Below are positions 4,506-11,004 of a DNA stretch of 12,412 nt, one piece after another. The number at the start of each line of letters is the position of its first letter. Within the stretch, counting starts at the first letter, position 1. The notes under the pieces were generated by a model. The model saw only the letters and a program-made list of their open reading frames with translations, did not search any database and was not told where the DNA came from. The stretch is from Nanobdellota archaeon (GTDB lineage Archaea; Nanobdellota; Nanobdellia; Woesearchaeales; GW2011-AR9): contig JAUYQE010000006.1 of NCBI GenBank assembly GCA_030695605.1, positions 1 through 12,412 on the forward strand. Direction: 5' to 3'. A program made the position numbers and the translations under genes.

Positions 4506-6707
4506 ATGCTCCGTGATTTCACCCCCCGCCTCTATCAGCAGACCATTCTCGGCACCGCTGCCCAGTTTAATACGTTAGTTGTGCTGCCCACGGGCTTAGG
4601 AAAAACTGCTATAGCACTGCTGCTCACCGCCCAACGGCTCCATTTCTATCCTGCATCAAAAATTCTCTTTTTAGCGCCCACCAAGCCGCTGTGCGAGCAG
4701 CATGCGGAAACGTTCAAGAAACATCTGGATATCCCCCCGGAAAAGATCGTGGTGTTCACCGGCAGCATAGCGCCAGAGAAGCGTGCCCTGCAATGGAAAG
4801 CAGCCCAGATCATCATCAGCACGCCGCAAACTATTGAAAATGATACCATCAACAATCGTATCCTTCTGGAAGACGTCAGCCTGCTGGTTCTGGACGAAGC
4901 GCATCATGCCACGGGCGATTATGCCTATGTCTGGCTGGCGGAGCAGTACGATAAGCGGGCAAAATATTCCCGCATTTTAGCTTTAACTGCCTCTCCCGGC
5001 AGCACGCTGGAAAAGATCAAGGAAATTTGCACCACGTTGCACATCGAACGGGTGGAAGTCCGTACGGAAAAAGATCCGGATGTGCAGCCGTATGTGCAGA
5101 CCATCAAGAAAAACTGGATTCCCGTCGATTTTCCCGAAGAGTTCAGGAAAGTGCAGCAGCTGTTATTGCTGTGCAAGAGATCAAAATTACTAGAGATGCA
5201 GAAGCTGGGCTTTGCTTCTTCTGCCGAACTACGCAAAGGCGATCTCTTATTGTTGCAAGGGGATATGCAAAAGCAAATCTCTTCCGGCGATCGTTCTTTT
5301 GAGCTGCTCCGTTCCATCTCCCTGGCTGCGGAAGCGCTGAAAGTCGAGCATGCTTTGGAGCTGCTGGAGACGCAGGGGTTACCCCAGCTTTTTTCCTATC
5401 TGGATAAAATCCGGCAGGAATCCCGCACCAGCCCCGTAAAAGCCGTCAAAAATCTGGTTATCGACGAGCATTTCAAAGGCGCTGTGGCGTTGACGGAGCA
5501 TCTCATCGAAAAAAATATTCCGCACCCCAAGCTGGAAAAGCTCTTGGGCATGGTGCAGGAAACACTGCAGCAGCAGCCTCAGGCAAAAATTATCGTCTTC
5601 ACGCAATTTCGCTCTTCTGCAGACCTCATTCAGAAAAAGCTAGAGGCTCAGAAGATCTCCGCCCATCTGTTTCTTGGGCAAGCGAAGAAAAACGGCCAGG
5701 GCTTTTCCCAGAAACAGCAGAAAGAGATTTTGGAACAGTTCCGTGATGCCGCTTTCAACGTGCTGATCTCTACGTCCGTCGGAGAAGAAGGCATCGATAT
5801 CCCGAAAGTCGATGAAGTCATCTTTTACGAGCCAGTGCCCTCTGCCATCCGCACCATCCAGCGCCGGGGCAGAACGGGAAGGCTGGAGCGGGGTGAAGTG
5901 AATTTTCTCGTTACTTCGGGAACGCGCGATGAAGCGTATCGCTGGACGGCCCATCACCGCGAAAAGCGCATGTACCGTACGTTAGAGCAGATCAAGAAAG
6001 AGAGTGCTTTCCTGCAGACGGCAAATAAGAACATTACCCTGGATTCTTTTATTTCGGAAAAACAAAGTGTCACCGTGCTTGCGGATCATCGTGAAAAAGA
6101 CAACAAAGTCGTCAAAGAGCTTATCGGTTTGGGGCTTTCCGTAAAAACCGCGCAGCTGCAGGTTGCTGATTATGTACTCTCCGGCACCGTCGGCGTGGAA
6201 CTCAAGAAAGTGCCGGATTTTGTGGCGTCAATCATAGATGGAAGGCTGCTTGATCAAGTCCGGGAGCTGAAGCAGAATTTTGATAAAGCCGTAGTCATCA
6301 TTGAAGGGGAAGAAGATATCTACTCCGTGCGCAAAGTGCATGCCAATGCCATTCGGGGCATGCTGGCATCGATTGTGCTGGACTTTCACGTTCCGGTACT
6401 GTACACCAAAAATCCTCCGGATACGGCGCAGCTCTTGGCGGTCATGGCCAAGCGCGAGCAGGACAAAGACCGGGATTTTTCCTACCATGCCCGCAAGCCG
6501 CGGACCGAACAAGAGCAGCAGGAATTTATCGTTTCTTCCCTGCCGGGCTTGGGAGTGCAGACGGCGCGGAGACTGCTGGAGACTTTTGGCAGCATCAAGG
6601 CGCTAGTGAATGCTTCTCGCCAAGAGCTGCTGGAGATTGAAGGGGTTGGCGAGAAAACGGCGGATAAGATTATAGGTTTATTTAAAAAAAAATACGAGAA
6701 AAAATAA
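4506..6707 (+). CDS. hef: Hef-type fork-structure helicase/nuclease (FANCM/XPF family)
   Basis: The 733 aa product is a full-length Hef: an SF2 helicase fused to an XPF-type nuclease and tandem helix-hairpin-helix. Helicase motifs visible are PTGLGKT (28-34, Walker A), DEAH (130-133), TAS (161-163), STSVGEEGIDIP (422-433) and QRRGRTGR (452-459). A helical insertion lies between the RecA lobes (about 205-340). The nuclease domain (about 521-655) has D527 (ADHRE), D555 (ADY), E565-L566-K567 with D571, E600 and the DGRLLDQV segment. The (HhH)2 domain spans about 672-728, with hairpins PGLG and EGVGEK. Hef remodels and cuts stalled replication forks. The ERKxxxD signature reads E-L-K-x3-D here: the Arg is replaced by Leu, while the acidic residues and Lys are kept. 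This may alter activity. It has its own promoter and ends 25 nt from the convergent DoxX gene. Confidence 0.95.
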   Translation: MLRDFTPRLYQQTILGTAAQFNTLVVLPTGLGKTAIALLLTAQRLHFYPASKILFLAPTKPLCEQHAETFKKHLDIPPEKIVVFTGSIAPEKRALQWKAAQIIISTPQTIENDTINNRILLEDVSLLVLDEAHHATGDYAYVWLAEQYDKRAKYSRILALTASPGSTLEKIKEICTTLHIERVEVRTEKDPDVQPYVQTIKKNWIPVDFPEEFRKVQQLLLLCKRSKLLEMQKLGFASSAELRKGDLLLLQGDMQKQISSGDRSFELLRSISLAAEALKVEHALELLETQGLPQLFSYLDKIRQESRTSPVKAVKNLVIDEHFKGAVALTEHLIEKNIPHPKLEKLLGMVQETLQQQPQAKIIVFTQFRSSADLIQKKLEAQKISAHLFLGQAKKNGQGFSQKQQKEILEQFRDAAFNVLISTSVGEEGIDIPKVDEVIFYEPVPSAIRTIQRRGRTGRLERGEVNFLVTSGTRDEAYRWTAHHREKRMYRTLEQIKKESAFLQTANKNITLDSFISEKQSVTVLADHREKDNKVVKELIGLGLSVKTAQLQVADYVLSGTVGVELKKVPDFVASIIDGRLLDQVRELKQNFDKAVVIIEGEEDIYSVRKVHANAIRGMLASIVLDFHVPVLYTKNPPDTAQLLAVMAKREQDKDRDFSYHARKPRTEQEQQEFIVSSLPGLGVQTARRLLETFGSIKALVNASRQELLEIEGVGEKTADKIIGLFKKKYEKK

Positions 6708-6711
6708 TAAG

Positions 6712-6762
6712 AAAAAAAGCTGAAAGAAAGCGTTAGAACACTTCTTTCTTCAGCAGCTTTTT
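6712..6762. terminator. Bidirectional hairpin terminator between hef and the DoxX gene
   Basis: GCTGAAAGAAAG (6719-6730) and CTTTCTTCAGC (6744-6754) can pair into an 11-bp stem with a single bulged A. On the - strand the stem is followed directly by seven T (complement of 6712-6718). On the + strand it is followed by a T5 run (6758-6762). This suits termination of both convergent genes. The right arm overlaps the last codons of the DoxX gene. Confidence 0.55.
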
Positions 6763-7149
6763 CTCCAAACTCCATTTGCCGCTGCCATAGACCAGCAGCA
6801 CCAAGAACGCCGCAAAGTACAGCCAGGCGGCCTCTCCGCCATTCAGCAAGGGGATCCAGCCCTGTGGCCGATGCATGTACATATACGCCACGAGCATTTC
6901 CAGTGCCGCAATTCCCGCTCCCAGCCGCGTGAAGAAGCCCAGCAATACCGCCAGCCCTCCGAAAAACTCAATCACTCCCGCCAATCCAAAAAGGCTGACC
7001 AAAGCAACTGCCCCGCCGCCGTTCACGCCCCCGAACCAGCCGAAGAGCTTTTGCCCGCCATGGAGCATAAAGCCCAAGCCGACCAGAACGCGGAATAAGA
7101 CGTACAGTACGTCACCATATTTCTGAACACTTTTTTCACATAAACCCAT
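6733..7149 (-). CDS. DoxX-family 4-TM membrane protein
   Basis: The start is taken at the ATG at 7149 because GGAGGTG lies exactly 6 nt upstream; the longer frame would need a TTG inside that Shine-Dalgarno site. The 138 aa product shows the DoxX pattern: R20 with a following FMLHGGQKLFGWFG (27-40), GLAGVIEFFGGLAVLLGFFT (55-74), then NGGEAAWLYF (103-112) and a GSGKWSLEK end (122-130). About four membrane segments (13-30, 50-72, 76-92, 107-122) are predicted. DoxX proteins are membrane proteins linked in some organisms to thiosulfate:quinone oxidation or redox/thiol stress, but most have no proven function. The gene lies about 100 nt downstream of the GTPase gene on the same strand but has its own TATA box. 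Confidence 0.85.
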   Translation of the reverse strand: MGLCEKSVQKYGDVLYVLFRVLVGLGFMLHGGQKLFGWFGGVNGGGAVALVSLFGLAGVIEFFGGLAVLLGFFTRLGAGIAALEMLVAYMYMHRPQGWIPLLNGGEAAWLYFAAFLVLLVYGSGKWSLEKKLLKKEVF

Positions 7150-7155
7150 AGGAAA

Positions 7156-7162
7156 CACCTCC
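7156..7162 (-). promoter_or_regulatory. Shine-Dalgarno site of the DoxX gene
   Basis: GGAGGTG on the - strand, 6 nt before the ATG at 7149. It decides the start codon of the DoxX gene, and part of it (TTGGAGG) is the arm of a perfect inverted repeat with CCTCCAA on the far side of the promoter. Confidence 0.75.
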
Positions 7163-7189
7163 AATTTTTAGGAAGAAAGACGCATCTTC

Positions 7190-7201
7190 TTTTTAAAGAT
7201 T
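7190..7201 (-). promoter_or_regulatory. TATA box of the DoxX gene
   Basis: On the - strand the element reads ATCTTTAAAAAG. Its centre near 7195 predicts a start near 7170, giving a leader of about 20 nt that contains the Shine-Dalgarno site. Confidence 0.5.
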
Positions 7202-7252
7202 TGGAGGCAGCAGAAGAAAAATAATTCTTTAGCTTTTATCGTATCTTCGTGT

Positions 7253-7993
7253 TCACCGTATCTTTCCTGCCTGCCATTCTTTCAGGAGTAGGCGAGCAGC
7301 GGTTTCACTGTCCGGAAAGCCGCCTTTCCGCACTTTTTTAAATTTCTTTGCCAAGGCTTCCAGAATCTCTTCCGGCTCTTCTTCTCGGAGTTGGTAATGC
7401 TTCTGGATGCGTTCTTTCTCTTCGCTCAGCAGCTGCAAAGCAGCGGTTTCCGGATCGCGCAGCTTTCCGTAATCAACTGCCCCGAGCTTCACATAGCGGG
7501 ACGATTCCAGCCCTTCTTTGGCTCGCTCTTCCCGGGGGAAAACACCGGGCGTGTCCAGAAGCAGTATTTTGGGGCTGACGCGGATTCTTTGCATCCCTTT
7601 CGTAAAGCCGCTCTCTGGAGAAACGCGAGCCGCATGCCGCCCTGCCAAAGCATTAATCAGCGACGATTTTCCCACATTGGGATAGCCTACTACGCCGATG
7701 ATCACTTTTTCTCCTTTTGAGAGTTCCAGAATTTTCTTTTTGAGAATGGTCGTTCCCCATTTTTCGGTGCTGGAGATGAACACGGACGGCTGGAGCTGGT
7801 GGGCGGCCTGCTCCACGGCTTCTTTTGGCACCAGATCGCATTTGGCGATGACATAGAGCAGTTTCTTCCCTAATCGGCGTACTTTTTCTTCCAGTGCTTT
7901 TTGCCGCGAGGCCGCAATCTCTCGCGCATCCAGCACTTCGATGACAATGTCTGCCAGCCGCAGCACGATATTCACATGGTTCCAAGAGGTCAT
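7253..7993 (-). CDS. Circularly permuted GTPase, YlqF/RbgA-type ribosome assembly factor
   Basis: The 246 aa product has GTPase motifs in permuted order (G4-G5-G1-G2-G3), the hallmark of the YlqF/YawG group. DAREI (22-26) corresponds to the family DARxP motif. AKCD (50-53) is the G4 position and SST (74-76) the G5 region. GYPNVGKSS (103-111) is the P-loop, T131 the G2 threonine, and DTPGV (147-151) is G3. A helical C-terminal region follows (about 180-246). Relatives act in late assembly of the large ribosomal subunit, using GTP hydrolysis on the ribosome. The usual Asn of NKxD is Ala here, which could weaken guanine selectivity. The gene starts at the leaderless distance from a TATA box shared with the divergent gene at 8046. 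Confidence 0.88.
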   Translation of the reverse strand: MTSWNHVNIVLRLADIVIEVLDAREIAASRQKALEEKVRRLGKKLLYVIAKCDLVPKEAVEQAAHQLQPSVFISSTEKWGTTILKKKILELSKGEKVIIGVVGYPNVGKSSLINALAGRHAARVSPESGFTKGMQRIRVSPKILLLDTPGVFPREERAKEGLESSRYVKLGAVDYGKLRDPETAALQLLSEEKERIQKHYQLREEEPEEILEALAKKFKKVRKGGFPDSETAARLLLKEWQAGKIR

Positions 7994-8011
7994 GGCAGAG
8001 CTTTAGTTCCT

Positions 8012-8025
8012 TAAGCTATAAAAAT
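8012..8025. promoter_or_regulatory. Shared divergent TATA element
   Basis: The segment TAAGCTATAAAAAT sits 25 nt before the + strand ATG at 8046 and about 27 nt before the - strand ATG at 7993. Read on either strand it gives a plausible TATA box (TATAAAAAT on +, TTTTTATAG on -). Only 52 bp separate the two start codons, so one element or two fully overlapping elements must serve both genes, and both would be leaderless. Confidence 0.6.
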
Positions 8026-8045
8026 CCTCCTTCCGAAAACTGCTC

Positions 8046-8357
8046 ATGGCGTTCTCTAAAGCCTTTCCCCGGCAGGTTCCGGGTAGCTCTTCGCCGGTTT
8101 GGGAGGAAATAACGCTCAGCGAAGAAGAAGAGCAAGAGGCCGAAGAAAAGTGCCAGCGGGATAATTTTCACCTGCTGGATGCCTCTTTGCAGGAAGCCAA
8201 GGCACTAGCGATCAAGCACGGGATAAATAGCGGCGCCAATGTGACCAGGATGGCCATCGCTTTGTTTGAGAAGAAAGCCTCGCATCAGACCTTCTGGAAA
8301 GAGAAGAAGGCGAAGGAGAAATTTGACAGCTCGTTTAAAGAGAAAAATAATCCGTGA
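8046..8357 (+). CDS. 103 aa highly charged protein, unknown function
   Basis: A complete ATG-to-TGA frame divergent from the GTPase gene. The N-terminus is Pro/Ser rich (residues 8-18). Next comes an acidic stretch (SEEEEQEAEEK, 25-35). A helical segment LLDASLQEAKALAIKHGINS (43-62) leads into ANVTRMAIALFEKK (64-77), and the tail is Lys rich. The combination EAKALAIKHGINSGANVTRMAIALF resembles a small helical bundle rather than an enzyme. No metal-binding motif, signal peptide or TM segment is present. The leaderless promoter and a near-abutting convergent gene (2 nt gap) support it as real. Sharing a promoter with a ribosome-assembly GTPase hints at co-expression, but I do not recognise the family. 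Confidence 0.7.
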   Translation: MAFSKAFPRQVPGSSSPVWEEITLSEEEEQEAEEKCQRDNFHLLDASLQEAKALAIKHGINSGANVTRMAIALFEKKASHQTFWKEKKAKEKFDSSFKEKNNP

Positions 8358-8359
8358 GA

Positions 8360-8806
8360 TTACTGTACGTGCTTGAGATGCTTTTGTATCATCCTTTCAA
8401 ACCCTTCCGCCTCTTTCCGCGTATTGAAGAACAGGGAATGCTTCCGGCCTTTCTTGGTGAGCACATATCCGCCCAGAAATACTTTGTCAACTTTATGGTG
8501 CAGCACGTCCCGCAGGGGGATTTTTTCTGTGACAGTTTTTCGGAGCGTTTTCTTGATAACATGCAAATGCCCCCCTTTCACGGCATAATGCGCCTCGGCG
8601 CGGCTAATTTTCTGAACAATGACAGAAAGCACCCCATAGATGATAAGAAAGAGCACGGCATAGAGCATCGCCAGCGCCCCATCGCCAAGCTGGAAGAAAG
8701 TTACGAGAAAGATCAGCACCGTTAAGAACGCAACAAAGAGCACTTCCACGCGCAGGAACTGTATCTCTTTGGCCGGAAATTTCCACTGTAACGTATTCCG
8801 TGCCAT
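8360..8806 (-). CDS. 2-TM membrane protein with C-terminal PH-like domain
   Basis: The 148 aa product has a short cytoplasmic N-terminus, two membrane helices (about 20-38 and 44-65) and a soluble C-terminal part (about 70-146) of beta strands ending in a helix. That last part includes YAVKGGHLHVIKKTLRKTVT, IPLRDVLHHKVDKVFLGGYV and the terminal helix KEAEGFERMIQKHL. This order resembles bacterial/archaeal PH-like (bPH, YdbS-type) membrane proteins, which have no well-defined biochemical role. It begins 7 nt after the stop of the upstream 75 aa gene; the TGAGG made by that stop codon serves as its Shine-Dalgarno site. The two are therefore an operon and probably translationally coupled. The PH assignment is by pattern only. 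Confidence 0.75.
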   Translation of the reverse strand: MARNTLQWKFPAKEIQFLRVEVLFVAFLTVLIFLVTFFQLGDGALAMLYAVLFLIIYGVLSVIVQKISRAEAHYAVKGGHLHVIKKTLRKTVTEKIPLRDVLHHKVDKVFLGGYVLTKKGRKHSLFFNTRKEAEGFERMIQKHLKHVQ

Positions 8807-8811
8807 GCTTT

Positions 8812-8816
8812 CCTCA
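8812..8816 (-). promoter_or_regulatory. Shine-Dalgarno overlapping the upstream stop codon
   Basis: On the - strand TGAGG lies 5 nt before the ATG at 8806. Its TGA is the stop codon of the upstream 75 aa gene, so a terminating ribosome would already cover the initiation site of the PH-like gene. Confidence 0.55.
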
Positions 8817-9041
8817 CGGCCTCATGATGGGCGCTTTGGTCATGCTGACAATCGACGCAATAAGCATCGCTCCAAAGATAACCATGAAAATGAGCCCATA
8901 ACTGGCGCTCTGTGGATACACCAAATACGCAGAAATCAAAAATCCCAGAATCGCTAAGACCATGAAGCTGCTTTTCAGGGGCACGGCGTGCCATTTTCTA
9001 TTTTTTGGTACTGCACTCTTTCTTTGCCGACGCTTGGCCAT
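8814..9041 (-). CDS. 75 aa basic 2-TM membrane protein, unknown function
   Basis: The start is placed at the ATG at 9041 because GAGGTG lies 6 nt upstream; a longer GTG-started frame would begin inside this ribosome site. The product begins MAKRRQRKSAVPKNRKWH, a strongly basic cytoplasmic tail. Two membrane helices follow at about 25-42 and 47-67, with a short YPQSASYG loop, and the protein ends TKAPIMRP. The basic N-terminus predicts both ends inside the cell. The family is not recognised. It is the first gene of a two-gene membrane unit with the PH-like protein, so a joint membrane complex is a reasonable guess. A TATA box lies about 40 nt upstream. Confidence 0.72.
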   Translation of the reverse strand: MAKRRQRKSAVPKNRKWHAVPLKSSFMVLAILGFLISAYLVYPQSASYGLIFMVIFGAMLIASIVSMTKAPIMRP

Positions 9042-9045
9042 GACT

Positions 9046-9053
9046 ATCACCTC
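9046..9053 (-). promoter_or_regulatory. Shine-Dalgarno site of the 75 aa gene
   Basis: GAGGTGAT on the - strand, with GAGGTG ending 6 nt before the ATG at 9041. This is the same core and spacing as at the DoxX gene, and it decides the start codon. Confidence 0.7.
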
Positions 9054-9077
9054 TTTACTAAGCAGAAAGATAAGAAG

Positions 9078-9089
9078 ATTTTTAAAGGT
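9078..9089 (-). promoter_or_regulatory. TATA box of the 75 aa / PH-like operon
   Basis: On the - strand CCTTTAAAAATC, centred near 9083. A start around 9057 would leave a short leader carrying the Shine-Dalgarno site. It lies just past the TrpRS stop codon. Confidence 0.5.
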
Positions 9090-9104
9090 TTTTACAGTTT
9101 TAGG

Positions 9105-9109
9105 AAAAA
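9105..9109 (-). terminator. Weak T-tract after trpS
   Basis: On the - strand TTTTTCC directly follows the TAA of the TrpRS gene. There is no hairpin. A short U-tract can act as an archaeal terminator, but read-through into the next operon is possible. Confidence 0.3.
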
Positions 9110-10231
9110 TTATCCTTCTTTCTTAAAAAATGTTTGTACCATTTTCTCTGCACTCTTCCGTCTCTTCTGGTGCTCTTTCAGGAAAGCCGTCAGTTTTTCA
9201 ATAGCAATCTGCTTCAGCTCGCCGGTGAGCAACTTTCCCGCGCGATAGTCTTTCTCAATTTTTGCCAGCTTCTGATCATCCGGCTCCAAGCCGTAGCGCA
9301 GCATCTGGAACGCCACGTCGATGTCCGGATTGCCGCCTTTCTTGCGGTGCTCTTCAATTGTCGCTTGTCCGCCGGAGAAGGCATATTTTTGCACTTTCCG
9401 GGCAGCTTCTTCCGGCGTGTCAGTCAAAGCGATATATGATGTGGGATCCGAAGAAGACATCTTGTCCCCTTTCAATCCAGGCATGAAGCGATGATACGTC
9501 GAGCTTAAGGGCAGAAATTTCCATTCTTTGATGCGCTGCGCCATGTCCCGCGCTAAGCGCACGTGGGGGTCTTGGTCGATGCCCACGGGAACGACGACGG
9601 GCAGCGGGCTATCAAACTCCGGCAGCTGCGGATGGAGCATATCCGAAGCCTGCAGCAATGACGAAACCATTTTTCCCGGAGTAATTTCTCCGTACACCGC
9701 CTGGAATTCGTTGAATGTCACGTGCCGTGCCAGCAGGTTAGCCAGCCGATAGTAGGCATTGGCTTTCTTTCCATCTGCAGAGCGAGCTGACTGGAAATAA
9801 AAATCGCATTTTTTGAGATCCAAGCCCAGCGCCACATAGTTGGTTAGATATTCCGTAAGAGCCACATCCCGTAATCCTTTCAAGTCGGGGTTCCGGGAAT
9901 TATATGCTTCGATGTCTGCAACGGTAACATACACTTTTGCACCCAGCTGCTGGTAGAAAACCATCTGCTCCGCCACCATCTTATGGCCAAAGTGGAACTT
10001 TCCCGAAGGCATGAGCCCCGTCATCATGACGAAGGGCTTTTTCTGTTCGACGGCTTCGGCTATCTGCTTAAAATCCCGGTGGGCAAAGACGATGCCTCTC
10101 CGGAAAAGCACGTGCTTTTGGAAAGCTTTGGGCAAGAATCGCAGCGGCTGCAAGCCAAACTCGTTCAGCAGCTTCTCATAATCCACTTTTCCCCGGACTT
10201 CCCAGGGGGTGACTTTCGCTTTTTCGGGCAT
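9110..10231 (-). CDS. trpS: Tryptophanyl-tRNA synthetase, archaeal/eukaryotic type
   Basis: The 373 aa product charges tRNA-Trp with tryptophan in the cytoplasm. It has class I signatures: PSGKFHFGH (75-83, the HIGH motif) and KMSSS (257-261). The archaeal/eukaryotic-type markers VTPWEV near the N-terminus (7-12), FRRGIVFAHRDF (43-54) and VGIDQDPH (216-223) are also present. The length is usual for archaeal TrpRS. The start at 10231 is required because VTPWEV...YEKLLNEFG belongs to the family N-terminal region and the next Met is residue 69. That start lies inside the upstream exonuclease gene, a 56-nt overlap in another frame. A TATA box 26 nt before the ATG, also inside the exonuclease gene, would give a leaderless trpS transcript. 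Confidence 0.96.
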   Translation of the reverse strand: MPEKAKVTPWEVRGKVDYEKLLNEFGLQPLRFLPKAFQKHVLFRRGIVFAHRDFKQIAEAVEQKKPFVMMTGLMPSGKFHFGHKMVAEQMVFYQQLGAKVYVTVADIEAYNSRNPDLKGLRDVALTEYLTNYVALGLDLKKCDFYFQSARSADGKKANAYYRLANLLARHVTFNEFQAVYGEITPGKMVSSLLQASDMLHPQLPEFDSPLPVVVPVGIDQDPHVRLARDMAQRIKEWKFLPLSSTYHRFMPGLKGDKMSSSDPTSYIALTDTPEEAARKVQKYAFSGGQATIEEHRKKGGNPDIDVAFQMLRYGLEPDDQKLAKIEKDYRAGKLLTGELKQIAIEKLTAFLKEHQKRRKSAEKMVQTFFKKEG

Positions 10232-10979
10232 ACGAAGAAGGTACGAACCGTTCTTTATATATTTTATTCCAGAGTTCTTTTGCCGCCCGCTCCAGGACGG
10301 CTTTCAAATTCTCCACATCCTCTGCATTATAAGCGATAAGCCGCTCCAGCACTTCTTTATCGCCCGACGCCAAAAACTGCTCCCAGAGCTCGACGGGATG
10401 AACGTATAAATGCTCCGGCCGCCGCAGGTTGAGCATTTTCTCGACTTCTTTCAGCCCGCCTTTCCAGCCCAGCTTGCTGCACAGCGGCTTCAAGTCAATA
10501 TGCGGCACTTTCAGTTCTACCGAATATTGCCGCTTCAGCTTCCGGAGGTCAAATGCCGCACCGTTAAACGTGACGAGGAGCTTGTAGCGCTGCAGCTCTT
10601 TCTCCAGCAGCTCTTTCTCGAGATTAACGCCGCGGACAAAAGTCTTGGTCGTAAAATAATCAGAAAGGCCGACGATGACAATCCGCCCATAACCATCCGT
10701 TTCGATGTCCAGAAAGCCGCAGGCATCCCGGAACGTGTCGTAGAGCCGCCACATCTCTTTTGCCGGAAGCTTTCCGAGAAAATAGGCAGAGTTTTCTTCG
10801 AGCAGCGCTGTTTGTGCCTCGTGCAGCCTCCGGTCAAAGTAGCTCTTCTTTTCGGGAGCAATTCCCCGCACGCTCTTCGCCTGAAGAAAATCCTGCCAGT
10901 CATGGATGCCTTGCTTCCAGAGCGATTTCTCTTTTCTGGCGCGAAGACTTTCCAGAAAGACTAATGAGTTGCGGATCAT
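10176..10979 (-). CDS. YprB-like RNase H-fold DEDDy 3'-5' exonuclease
   Basis: The 267 aa product matches the ribonuclease-H-like (RNase_H_2/YprB) family. The N-terminal 80 residues show the YprB pattern HDWQDFL (26-32), then YFLGKLPAKEMWRLYDTF (66-83). The nuclease fold follows: FLDIETDG (89-96) gives D91 and E93; FNGAAFD (138-144) gives the second Asp; HIDLK (160-164) lies between; and YNAEDVENL (217-225) gives Y217 and D221. All four acidic residues and the Tyr of a DEDDy exonuclease are present, so it should be active on DNA or RNA; the substrate is unknown. The ATG at 10979 is preferred, with a purine-rich stretch upstream; a TTG at 10997 would add six residues. It follows the 120 aa gene by 25 nt, and its 3' end contains the trpS promoter and start. 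Confidence 0.85.
   Translation of the reverse strand: MIRNSLVFLESLRARKEKSLWKQGIHDWQDFLQAKSVRGIAPEKKSYFDRRLHEAQTALLEENSAYFLGKLPAKEMWRLYDTFRDACGFLDIETDGYGRIVIVGLSDYFTTKTFVRGVNLEKELLEKELQRYKLLVTFNGAAFDLRKLKRQYSVELKVPHIDLKPLCSKLGWKGGLKEVEKMLNLRRPEHLYVHPVELWEQFLASGDKEVLERLIAYNAEDVENLKAVLERAAKELWNKIYKERFVPSSYARKSESHPLGSPGKSGL
10253..10264 (-). promoter_or_regulatory. Internal TATA box of trpS
   Basis: On the - strand AAAATATATAAA, centred about 26 nt before the trpS ATG at 10231 and lying within the coding sequence of the exonuclease gene. It is one of the best TATA matches in the window and implies independent, leaderless expression of TrpRS. Confidence 0.6.
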
Positions 10980-11004
10980 CTCTTTTTCTCTTTTCAATTT
11001 TCAG

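Noticed and set aside
4783..6606. Additional frames of 65-130 codons inside hef on both strands
   Set aside because: The hef frame explains the whole region with conserved motifs from end to end; the others have no family features.
10410..10964. 184-codon + strand frame opposite the exonuclease gene
   Set aside because: The - strand frame carries all DEDDy motifs; the + strand frame is an antisense shadow with no promoter.
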